Shown here in pieces: positions 39,081 through 46,631 of a DNA stretch of 64,000 bases. Both the position numbers and the translations under genes were made by a program. Positions within the stretch are counted from its first letter, which is position 1; every line of letters starts with the position of its first letter. The DNA comes from Agromyces subbeticus DSM 16689 (lineage in GTDB: Bacteria > Actinomycetota > Actinomycetes > Actinomycetales > Microbacteriaceae): assembly GCF_000421565.1 (NCBI RefSeq), contig NZ_ATXG01000010.1:1-64000 (forward strand), given 5' to 3'. A model generated the notes under the pieces. That model saw only the letters and a program-made list of their open reading frames with translations. It made no database searches and was not told the DNA's origin.

Positions 39081-40550
39081 CTACCGCGGGAACACGCGGA
39101 TCGGTGAGTCCAGCGGGCCGGGCGGCTGTACGCCGAAGGACGCGAGTTCGCCCACGCCTGCGAACGAGACCGAGGCGTGCACCCCTTCGACACCGGCGAG
39201 CCGGACGGTCGTACGCGCCTCGAGGTCGACGGATGTCGCGCTGCCGGCCTCGAGGGTCACCGTGCGGGCCTGCCCGTCGATCGAGTACTCCACGTCGGCG
39301 CTCTCACCGCTCGCGTTCGCCAGGTGCAGGGTCGGCGACGGGCCGTCGGGCACGGCGACGACCGCGTCGGCCAGGAGCGGGGTGGTCGAGACGGTCCAGG
39401 CGAGATCGACGGATGCCGCGGCATCCGACTGCCCGGGAACGGGATCAGCGCCCGGCGTTCCCGTCGTCGCTCGCGCCGCGGCCACGATGGGTCCGTCGGC
39501 GTCGAGACGCACCGTGTAGGCGCCGGCATCGAGTACCCCCAGCGGCACGTCGGTCGTGCGCCCGGGCTGCAGCGTCACCTCGATGGTGGAGCCCCCTGCT
39601 CCCGAACCGCCCTCGGGCATGAGCCCGATCGAGACGTCGACCGGCTCATCGCCGGTCGCGAGCATGCGCACCGCAGGAAACCCGTCACCCTCGGCGTGGT
39701 CATCGGCGGGATCGACGCCGCCGGTCTCGGCGACCACGAAGCCGGGGATCACCTGGCTGCTCGCGGGCGCCGCGGCGGCGCCCGTGAACTCGACGCCCGC
39801 CGGTGCGAGGCCGTCGACGGCCGACTGCTCGAGCGCGGCAGCGACCATGCCGCCGGTGCTCGTCACGTGCACGACAGGCGAGGTGAGGTTCGGTGCCAGC
39901 CCCGCGAGTGACACCACGCGCTGAGCCCCGGCGGGAACGATGATGCCGAGCGCAGAGCCGGCTTCAACGGCACCGGTCTCGCCGATCACGCGCACGTCGA
40001 CGGTCGCGGCGACATCGGTGGGGTTGCCGAGCGACACGAGGCTGGTCCGCCCGAGCGTCGTCGCCCCCGCGACGAGCCACGACTCGGCGCTCGCCTCGGC
40101 GCACGCGATCGCGGCGAACCCCGCCATGGTCTCGGTCGAGGCGGATTGCGACTGCGCTCCGGCGAGCATGCCGGCGTCGACGGTTCCCGGCTCCACGCTG
40201 AGCACGACCGGTGTGCCGTCGCGGTCGGCGCGAGGGTTGCCCGGCGCGTCGAGCGCGGTCTCGGTGATCTCGGCCTCGTCGGGCTCGGCACCGGTGGTCA
40301 GGTCGGCCGAACCGATGGAGGAGGCGGTGGTCGCGGCGGCGGCGTCGTCGGCGAGCGTGAGCAGGGGGCCGGCGCAGACGCGCTGTTGACGGCTCTCCGC
40401 GGGTTGCACCACGAGCGACGGCGGCGCCACCCGGAGCTCGGGCCATGGCACCAGGGCGGCCGCGGTGAGGGTGGCGGCCGCGAGTGCGACCGCCACGAGG
40501 AATCCGGCGGCGCGACCGCCGATGCGGGCGATGCGGCGGCTAACGCTCAT
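39081..40550 (-). CDS. DUF5719-like secreted/membrane-anchored protein
   Basis: 489 residues from the ATG at 40550. One N-terminal membrane helix (about 12-33) is followed by a long extracellular beta-rich part with repeated motifs such as LVSLGNPTDVAATVDVRV, RVVSLAGLAPNLTSPVVHV and ATSVDLEARTTVRLAGV. No catalytic motif is recognised. Overlaps the upstream glycosyltransferase stop by 11 bases, so both are translated from one mRNA. The pairing with that glycosyltransferase is conserved in actinobacteria near whiB2. Role probably in envelope glycan assembly, by context only. Confidence 0.75.
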   Translation of the reverse strand: MSVSRRIARIGGRAAGFLVAVALAAATLTAAALVPWPELRVAPPSLVVQPAESRQQRVCAGPLLTLADDAAAATTASSIGSADLTTGAEPDEAEITETALDAPGNPRADRDGTPVVLSVEPGTVDAGMLAGAQSQSASTETMAGFAAIACAEASAESWLVAGATTLGRTSLVSLGNPTDVAATVDVRVIGETGAVEAGSALGIIVPAGAQRVVSLAGLAPNLTSPVVHVTSTGGMVAAALEQSAVDGLAPAGVEFTGAAAAPASSQVIPGFVVAETGGVDPADDHAEGDGFPAVRMLATGDEPVDVSIGLMPEGGSGAGGSTIEVTLQPGRTTDVPLGVLDAGAYTVRLDADGPIVAAARATTGTPGADPVPGQSDAAASVDLAWTVSTTPLLADAVVAVPDGPSPTLHLANASGESADVEYSIDGQARTVTLEAGSATSVDLEARTTVRLAGVEGVHASVSFAGVGELASFGVQPPGPLDSPIRVFPR

Positions 40551-43500
40551 CGTCGTCTCCCTTCGGCGCTTCGGGTTGGGCTGGGGCGGGTGGTTCCGAT
40601 GGTGGTGGCTCATCGGCCGCGCTGGGCGATGGTTCGCTTCCCGACGTGTGCGCGGACTCGGCCGGTTCGACTGGCTTCTCGGTCGGGGCCGGCTCCGCCT
40701 CGTCGGCATCGTCGGCATCGTCGGCATCGTCGGCATCGTCGGCCGGCACTGCTCCGTCGACCGCCTCGTCGGCCTGGGCTGCGACCTCGACGGTCTCGGA
40801 CTGCTCGGAGGGTTCGGCTGACTCGCCTGACGACGTCGCGGTCTCGCCGTGGTCGGCGTCCGTCTCGCCATCCGACGCCGCCGGCGTCTCCTCGGACTCC
40901 GTGGCCGCGAGCTTCCCGCGCGGCTTCCGCTGCGGGCGACGCCGCACGGGCCGACGGCGCACCGGCCGACGATCGGCCTCGCGCCCCGCACCGGTCGGCA
41001 CCGAGAGCAGGAGCGTGGCACCCAGCACGATGATCTGCACCGCAGTGATGATGCCCGAGAGCGCACCACCGGCCCCTGCGGGAATCTGCGCCGCGGGTGC
41101 ATCCGGCTCTGCCGCGCTGAACCGCCAGAGCATGCCGAAATCGGTCTCACCCACAGAGGTGAGCGCTGCGTTGCCGTCGAGAGCCGTGCGCGCCCGCTCC
41201 GTCGTCGCCTCGGCCTCGCGCTCGTCGCCCGTCGTCGAGGCGAGCAGCACGAACGAGACGCCGAACTCGCGAATCGCGGCATCGGGGTCGAAGCCGCTGC
41301 GAGAGGCGAGGTTGCCGGCGACCTCGGCGAGCTCTCGCTCGTCATCGGTCATCTCCTCGCGCGTCTGCTCGAGCGTCGACTGCTCGTCGAGGGTCGTGCC
41401 GGCGCCGCGCTCGAGCGTCGCTCGGATGCTGCCGTCGGCCTCCGGCTGAATGCGCAAGGTCGTCACACGGGGGTCGCCGTCAGTCTCCGCCCCGACGAAC
41501 GCCGGCAGCGTGCGTTCGGCTGCGGGCGCGATCGCCGTCGATGCCGTGGCGATGCCGACTCCGGTGGGTACGACGGCCATGACGGCGGCGACGGCCACGA
41601 CCCACGCGATGACGGGGCCACCGCGCGGCACGGCGTTCAGCGCGACGACGGCCGCGAGGAGCAGGCCGAGCCAGAGGAGGCTGAGGCCGGCGCCGGGCCA
41701 GAGCTGCACCGCCGTGGGACCGGCGAGGGCCACGGCGAGGTGCGCTGCCGCGACCGCCGTCGCGAACCCGAGAAGGGCGATGGAGAGGCTGAGCACGGCC
41801 GCTCGAATGCCGGGCGCGAGCACCGATGCGAGCGCGGCGAGCAGCAGCGGCAGCACGAGCACGGTGAGGAGCAACTTCGGATCGAGTGGCACGGCGCCGC
41901 CGAGGAAGTCGCCCCAGGCACCCCACCGTGCACCCGGGAAGCCGAGCGCGAGCTGCCACGCGGATGGCGCCGCGCTGTCGAGCGGAAGCCCCGGGTCGGC
42001 GAGCAGAGCGAGGGGCGTTCCGCGGCCGAGCTGGGCGATCACGAGCGGAACGAAGAGCACCGCGGCAGGCAGCGGCAGTCCCGCGAGACGAACGGCTGCC
42101 CGCCCGCTCACCGCGAGCCCGACGAGCCAGGCGACGAGCAAGGCGGGAGCGAGGCTCGGGGCGGCGGCGATGACACCGGCGAAGAGCAGCGAAGCCGTCG
42201 CCGCTGCTGCCCACGACGTCGCCGCACCGAACACGGCGAACGCGAGCCAGCCGAGCAGCATGTGCGCGAGGACGGCGCCCGGTCGCCCGTCGGCGAGGGC
42301 GACGAGCAACGGCGGCGCGAGGCCCCAGAGGAGCGCGGCCACGGCACGCACCGAACCGCGCTCGGTCAGCCGCGACGCGGCGAACCAAGCGCCGAGCGTC
42401 GCCACCGGAACAGCCAGGAGCCAGAGCAGCGCGAGTCCGAACGACGGCGCCCAGAACGCGATCGAGCCGAGCACCGCGAGCACGCCGGCGAATGGGTCGG
42501 CGGCGCCGACGAAGCCGGCGCCGATGTCTCGCCAGCCATAGGCGGCATTGCGCCAGAGCTCGTCGAGGCCGCTCGACAGCGGCAGGATGCCGCCGCCGCT
42601 GAGGCCACGTGCACCGAGCAACCAGGAGAAGAGGGCGACGGATGCCGCGATCGACGCGAGCAGCACCCAGCCGCCGCCCGTTCCGAGGAACTGCAGCTCG
42701 TGCTTGCGGCCTCGCGCCCTCGCCCGCCGCGCCTCGGCCGCGTGCTGGCGACGACGCCGCACTTCGTCGGGCTGCATGCGCAGCGGCGCGATCGCCGACC
42801 AGCCGACGGTTCGCGCCGACTTGAGCGTGCGCCGGGCGCGTGCCACCCGCATTCCCGAGAACATCGTGCCGAGCGCGGCCGAGAACTCCCCGGGGATTGC
42901 TCCGGGCGACTTCACGAGCAGGAGCCGGATCGACCTGATGATCGCGAGTGGAAGGAAGACGAGCCAGTGCACCGGCACCGCGGCCGCGGGCGCGTAGACG
43001 AGTCGTCGATGCAGTGCCGCCGCTCGAGCGGCACGCGTTCGACGCCGGCTGGCGCGAGCGCGCGGGTCGGACGGTGGGCCCGCCACGCCATCGCCCGCGA
43101 AGTGCACGTGCGCTTCGGGCACGACCGAGACCCGGTGACCGGCCAGGCGTGCCCGGATCGAGAAGTCGAGTGCATCGTCGACCGTCGGCAGCCCCGGGTC
43201 GAAGCCGTCGAGCGAACGCCAGACCGTGTGCCGCACCAGGATCGCTGCAGGATCGAGCCCGAGCACGTCGCTCAACCCGTCGTGCTGCCCCTGGTCGAGC
43301 TCGTCGGCGACGAGCCCGACGCTGCGTCCGAACCGCGTGATCGTGCGACCGAACGTTGCAATGCGATCGGGATCGTCCCATTCGCGGAGCTTCGGCCCGG
43401 CGATCGCGACGGACTTCGCCGTCTCGAGGTTCGCCACGAGTCGCTCGAGGGCATCGGGGGCGGGAGCAGTATCTTCCGCCAGAAGCCAGAGGGCATCTCC

Positions 43501-43752
43501 GTCGGACGTGGGTGCGTCGAGCACGCGCTCGGCGGCGCGCACGGCCTCACCGAACGAGAGCCGCTGGGAGAGTTCCACCACGTGGCTGGGCGATGCGCCA
43601 TCGGCGAGCTCACGGGCCTCGGCATCCGCCTCGCTGAGCACCACGATGAGCGCATCGGGCATGCGGCGCTGCGCTCGGAGCGCCTCGAGCGTGCGTCTGA
43701 GGTGGTCGCCACCGTGATGTGCGACGAGGACGGCGGTGACTCTGGGGAACAT
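40540..43752 (-). CDS. Glycosyltransferase family 2 fused to polytopic membrane domain
   Basis: 1070 residues from the ATG at 43752. N-terminal GT-A domain (about 1-230) begins FPRVTAVLVAHHGGDHLRRTL and has LWLLAEDTAPAPDALERL in place of a canonical DxD. About a dozen or more membrane helices follow (about 265-870), then an extracellular segment, a final helix and a Pro/Glu/Asp-rich cytoplasmic tail of about 150 residues with Asp-Asp-Ala repeats. Likely transfers a sugar to a lipid-linked or wall glycan at the membrane. TAGGCT (43760-43765 on the minus strand) ends 7 bases before the ATG, so translation is probably leaderless; an upstream in-frame start would then be untranscribed. Confidence 0.85.
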   Translation of the reverse strand: MFPRVTAVLVAHHGGDHLRRTLEALRAQRRMPDALIVVLSEADAEARELADGASPSHVVELSQRLSFGEAVRAAERVLDAPTSDGDALWLLAEDTAPAPDALERLVANLETAKSVAIAGPKLREWDDPDRIATFGRTITRFGRSVGLVADELDQGQHDGLSDVLGLDPAAILVRHTVWRSLDGFDPGLPTVDDALDFSIRARLAGHRVSVVPEAHVHFAGDGVAGPPSDPRARASRRRTRAARAAALHRRLVYAPAAAVPVHWLVFLPLAIIRSIRLLLVKSPGAIPGEFSAALGTMFSGMRVARARRTLKSARTVGWSAIAPLRMQPDEVRRRRQHAAEARRARARGRKHELQFLGTGGGWVLLASIAASVALFSWLLGARGLSGGGILPLSSGLDELWRNAAYGWRDIGAGFVGAADPFAGVLAVLGSIAFWAPSFGLALLWLLAVPVATLGAWFAASRLTERGSVRAVAALLWGLAPPLLVALADGRPGAVLAHMLLGWLAFAVFGAATSWAAAATASLLFAGVIAAAPSLAPALLVAWLVGLAVSGRAAVRLAGLPLPAAVLFVPLVIAQLGRGTPLALLADPGLPLDSAAPSAWQLALGFPGARWGAWGDFLGGAVPLDPKLLLTVLVLPLLLAALASVLAPGIRAAVLSLSIALLGFATAVAAAHLAVALAGPTAVQLWPGAGLSLLWLGLLLAAVVALNAVPRGGPVIAWVVAVAAVMAVVPTGVGIATASTAIAPAAERTLPAFVGAETDGDPRVTTLRIQPEADGSIRATLERGAGTTLDEQSTLEQTREEMTDDERELAEVAGNLASRSGFDPDAAIREFGVSFVLLASTTGDEREAEATTERARTALDGNAALTSVGETDFGMLWRFSAAEPDAPAAQIPAGAGGALSGIITAVQIIVLGATLLLSVPTGAGREADRRPVRRRPVRRRPQRKPRGKLAATESEETPAASDGETDADHGETATSSGESAEPSEQSETVEVAAQADEAVDGAVPADDADDADDADDADEAEPAPTEKPVEPAESAHTSGSEPSPSAADEPPPSEPPAPAQPEAPKGDDDER
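40702..40743 (-). repeat. 9-bp tandem repeat in the glycosyltransferase tail
   Basis: Four full copies and one partial copy of GTCGGCATC (plus strand) encode, on the minus strand, an alternating Asp-Asp-Ala run in the acidic C-terminal tail. Copies are identical, which suggests recent slippage. Confidence 0.9.
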
Positions 43753-43842
43753 CGAGGTCAGCCTAAGCGGCCCGCCACGCGGCATCCGTCATCGCTACGG
43801 CGTGCCTCGAAACGACGAGACGAAGTCGCCTGGCTGAACGAG

Positions 43843-43870
43843 CGCGGGGTCTGCCGAAGCAGACCCCGCG
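43843..43870 (-). terminator. Terminator of whiB2
   Basis: A 12-bp perfect stem (CGCGGGGTCTGC and its complement) closes a CGAA tetraloop immediately after the whiB2 stop on the minus strand. It separates whiB2 from the glycosyltransferase operon. Confidence 0.85.
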
Positions 43871-43872
43871 AC

Positions 43873-44193
43873 TCAGACCGCTCGTTTGCGGAGCTTGCGA
43901 CGCTCGCGTTCAGACAGACCGCCCCAGATGCCGAAGCGCTCGTCGTTGCCGAGCGCGTACTCGAGGCACTGGTTTCGTACCTCGCATCCGGTGCAGATCT
44001 TCTTCGCGTCCCTCGTCGATCCGCCCTTTTCGGGGAAGAACGCCTCGGGATCGGTCTGTGCGCATAGCGCGTCGCTCTGCCATGCCAACGGATTGTCATC
44101 GTCTGCGACCGAACGAACCCCCGGAACGCCCAGCCTGACCGGATCGACGAACCAATCGTCAGGTACTCCAGAACGATATTCAGGATTGCCCAT
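43873..44193 (-). CDS. whiB2: WhiB2-type iron-sulfur transcriptional regulator
   Basis: 106 residues from the ATG at 44193 (MGNPEYRSGVPDDWF), chosen because GGGAG lies 5 bases before it and because a good promoter lies just upstream. Four Fe-S cysteines (Cys44, Cys67, Cys70, Cys76), the GIWGG turn (88-92) and the basic tail SERERRKLRKR are intact. WhiB2/WhmD controls septation in mycobacteria and WhiB controls sporulation septation in Streptomyces, through partnership with sigma factor region 4. Position near manB/DUF3499 equals Rv3260c. Earlier in-frame starts (44238, 44271) would lie within or before the promoter and are rejected. Confidence 0.95.
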   Translation of the reverse strand: MGNPEYRSGVPDDWFVDPVRLGVPGVRSVADDDNPLAWQSDALCAQTDPEAFFPEKGGSTRDAKKICTGCEVRNQCLEYALGNDERFGIWGGLSERERRKLRKRAV

Positions 44194-44241
44194 ATCGTCT
44201 CCCACCCAGTTGTACCGACCACCCAGAGGGTGTGTCATGAC

Positions 44242-44271
44242 AATTACACCGGTGTAATTCGCGAGAGTCAA
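44242..44271 (-). promoter_or_regulatory. whiB2 promoter with 18-bp palindromic operator
   Basis: On the minus strand: TTGACT (44266-44271), 17 bp, TGTAAT (44243-44248). The perfect palindrome AATTACACCGGTGTAATT (44242-44259) covers the -10 and part of the spacer, so a dimeric regulator bound here would block RNA polymerase. Predicted start near 44236, giving a leader of about 43 bases. I cannot name the binding protein. Confidence 0.8.
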
Positions 44272-44345
44272 GTCGCAGATCGTAAACCCTCAAGCCGCTG
44301 TCGAGGCTTGAAGACCGCGCCGACACGCCGGGTGATGATCAGACG

Positions 44346-45314
44346 TTACGAATCGGATGCCGCGCGGCGGGCCTGCCACGCACTTTCCACCATCTCGGCG
44401 AGCGAGTGGCGCATGCGCCAGTCGAGGTCTCGGGCTGCAAGTTCGCCCGAGGCGACGATGCGAGCAGGGTCACCAGGCCGGCGCGGTGCGACCTCGGGGG
44501 TGAAGGCGATGCCGGTGACCTCGGCGACCGCCCGCATGATCTCGCCGACCGAGACGCCGTCTCCGGAGCCGAGGTTGTAGACGGGCTCGAGCGGCTCGCC
44601 GGCCGCGAGTCGTCGGGCCGCGACGACGTGGGCCTCCGCGAGATCGGCGACGTGGATGTAGTCGCGCACGCACGTGCCGTCGGGGGTCGGGTAGTCGTCG
44701 CCGTTGATGCGGGGCGTACGTCCGTCGAGCAGCGCGTCGAAGACCAGAGGGAAGAGATTGTGCGGGCTGACGTCGAAGACCTCGGGCGTGCCCGAGCCGA
44801 CCACGTTGAAGTACCGAAGACTCGTGTGCGCGAGGCCGCGCGCCTTCGCCTGATCGGCCAGCAGCCACTCGCCGATGAGCTTGGACTCGCCGTAGGGGGA
44901 CTGCGGCTGCTTCGGGGTCGCCTCGGTCACGAGAGCGACGTCGGGCGTGCCGTAGACGGCGGCGCTCGACGAGAAGACGATGCGGTCGACGCCCTTGGCC
45001 TCCATCGCGGCGAGCAGGGTCGCGGTGCCCGTCACGTTCTGCTGATAGGTGTGCAGCGGGCGGTCGACCGAGACGCCGGCGTACTTGAATCCGGCGAGAT
45101 GCACGACGCCCTGGACGTCGTAGCGATCGATCGCCCGCTCGACCGCACCGCCGTCGAGGATGCTCCCGTGCACGAGCGGAGTGCCCTCGGGAACGAACCC
45201 GTGACGCCCCGACGACAGATCATCGAGCACGATCGCATCGATGCCCTGCGCAACGAACGCGCGCACGACGTGCGCTCCGATGTATCCCGCTCCTCCGGTG
45301 ACCAGCCAGCTCAT
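44346..45314 (-). CDS. galE: UDP-glucose 4-epimerase
   Basis: 322 residues. NAD-binding TGGAGYIGAHV, the Ser of FSSSAAVYG, the catalytic YGESK pair and RYFNVVGSG are intact, as is the short DYIHVADLAEAHV. Interconverts UDP-glucose and UDP-galactose, feeding galactose (and, with a mutase, galactofuranose) into surface glycans; this suits the GlfT2-like enzyme at the end of the window. Transcribed in the same direction as whiB2 but separated from it by the whiB2 promoter region. Confidence 0.95.
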   Translation of the reverse strand: MSWLVTGGAGYIGAHVVRAFVAQGIDAIVLDDLSSGRHGFVPEGTPLVHGSILDGGAVERAIDRYDVQGVVHLAGFKYAGVSVDRPLHTYQQNVTGTATLLAAMEAKGVDRIVFSSSAAVYGTPDVALVTEATPKQPQSPYGESKLIGEWLLADQAKARGLAHTSLRYFNVVGSGTPEVFDVSPHNLFPLVFDALLDGRTPRINGDDYPTPDGTCVRDYIHVADLAEAHVVAARRLAAGEPLEPVYNLGSGDGVSVGEIMRAVAEVTGIAFTPEVAPRRPGDPARIVASGELAARDLDWRMRHSLAEMVESAWQARRAASDS

Positions 45315-45438
45315 GTTCCCGCCTCCCGGCGCGGAACCTCCGCACCGGGAACGATCGTATCCGGCGGCGGCGCAGCGCCGCGGCGGACAGGCTCAACCGG
45401 CGCAGCGGCAACCGCGGCGGGCGCTTGCGGCGTCGGTC

Positions 45439-45588
45439 TCAGGCCTGGCGTACCGGCTGGTGCTCTGCGTGGCGGGTGCGGTCGCGGATCTCAGGGCGGC
45501 CGTAGCCATCGGTGTCGAGGCGGAGCACGGTGGCGAGCACGCCCCAGATGGCGAGTCCCGCGAGGACGAGGAAGATGATCGTGGTCAT
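45439..45588 (-). CDS. 49-residue single-helix membrane peptide
   Basis: ATG at 45588. The product starts MTTIIFLVLAGLAIWGVLAT, one membrane helix (about 3-21), followed by a polar cytoplasmic tail with DTDGYGRPEIRDRTRHAE. No Shine-Dalgarno is present, but TAGATT (minus strand, 45596-45601) ends exactly 7 bases before the ATG, which fits a leaderless transcript. The clean helix-plus-tail pattern and the promoter favour a real gene. Function unknown. A possible hairpin lies in 45315-45438, downstream. Confidence 0.65.
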   Translation of the reverse strand: MTTIIFLVLAGLAIWGVLATVLRLDTDGYGRPEIRDRTRHAEHQPVRQA

Positions 45589-45674
45589 GGCAGTAAATCT
45601 ATGGCTTGCCAGATCCTGCCGACAGTGGCAGAGTGGCCATCAAACGATCGATTCCTGCCAAACCCGGAGGCGCC

Positions 45675-46631
45675 ATGCTCCAGTCCATCGCCTGCATCGC
45701 CATGCCCCAGATGGCGCCCTTCGAATTCGGCGTGATCTGCGAGGTCTTCGGCATCGATCGCGCCGACACGGGCGGTCCGACGTTCGACTTCCATGTCGTC
45801 GCCGCCGAGCCAGGCCCCATTCCCACGAAACTCGGCTTCGACGTCGTCGTGCACGAGGGGCTCGACGCCGCCTACACCGCCGATCTCGTCGCCGTTCCGG
45901 CATCGCTCATCGGCACGCGGCCCGACGACCGGGTGCTCGACGTCATCCGTCACGCCGTCGATCGAGGCGCCTGGGTGCTCTCGGTCTGCTCGGGCGCATT
46001 CACCCTCGGTCACGCCGGCGTGCTCGACGGGCGCCGTTCGACGACTCACTGGATGTACACCGACCTCCTCTCCGAGATGTTCCCCGAGACCGACGTCGAT
46101 GCCGACGTGCTCTTCGTGCACGACGACAAGATCGTGACCGGCGCCGGCACCGCGGCGGGCATCGACGCGGCGCTGCACATCGTGCGCACCGAGCTCGGCG
46201 CGAGCGCCGCCAACAACATCGCACGTCGCATGGTCGTGCCGCCGCAGCGAGACGGCGGTCAGTCGCAGTTCATCCAGACGCCGGTCGCCGAGTGCCGCAG
46301 CGATTCGTTCGCGAAGATCACCGAGTGGATGGTCGAGCACCTCGACGAAGACCTCACCGTCGACCTGCTCGCTCGCAAAGCGCTCATGTCGCCGCGCACC
46401 TTCGCCCGGCGCTTCCGCGCCGAGACGGGCACCACGCCGAACGCCTGGCTCAACCGCCAGCGCCTGCTGCGCGCGCAGCAACTGCTCGAAGAGACCTCCT
46501 TCACGCTCGAGGAGATCGCGCGCGACACCGGATTCGGCGCGGCAGCCGTGATGCGACACCACTTCGTGAAGGTGCTGCAGACGACGCCGACCGCCTACCG
46601 CCGACTCTTCGGTGTGCGGGTCGCCTCCTAG
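45675..46631 (+). CDS. GlxA-family (DJ-1/PfpI-AraC) transcriptional regulator
   Basis: 318 residues from the ATG at 45675, with GGAGG four bases upstream. The N-terminal DJ-1/PfpI-like domain (about 1-180) keeps the elbow WVLSVCSGAFTLGHAG with its Cys. The C-terminal AraC domain has two helix-turn-helix units (about 215-310: DLTVDLLARKALMSPRTFARRF and LEEIARDTGFGAAAVMRHHF). Such regulators often control amino-acid, polyamine or sugar catabolism. Its stop shares the tetranucleotide CTAG with the stop of the convergent rhamnosidase gene. The divergent neighbour is the 49-residue peptide gene. Confidence 0.92.
   Translation: MLQSIACIAMPQMAPFEFGVICEVFGIDRADTGGPTFDFHVVAAEPGPIPTKLGFDVVVHEGLDAAYTADLVAVPASLIGTRPDDRVLDVIRHAVDRGAWVLSVCSGAFTLGHAGVLDGRRSTTHWMYTDLLSEMFPETDVDADVLFVHDDKIVTGAGTAAGIDAALHIVRTELGASAANNIARRMVVPPQRDGGQSQFIQTPVAECRSDSFAKITEWMVEHLDEDLTVDLLARKALMSPRTFARRFRAETGTTPNAWLNRQRLLRAQQLLEETSFTLEEIARDTGFGAAAVMRHHFVKVLQTTPTAYRRLFGVRVAS

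Noticed and set aside
40849-44067. 1072-codon open frame on the plus strand
   Set aside because: It is antisense to the glycosyltransferase and whiB2 genes, Arg/Glu/Gly-rich with no domain, and exists because high third-position GC suppresses stops.
44194-44271. Earlier in-frame starts for whiB2 (44238 and 44271)
   Set aside because: They lie within or upstream of the promoter and palindrome, while the ATG at 44193 has GGGAG at the right distance.
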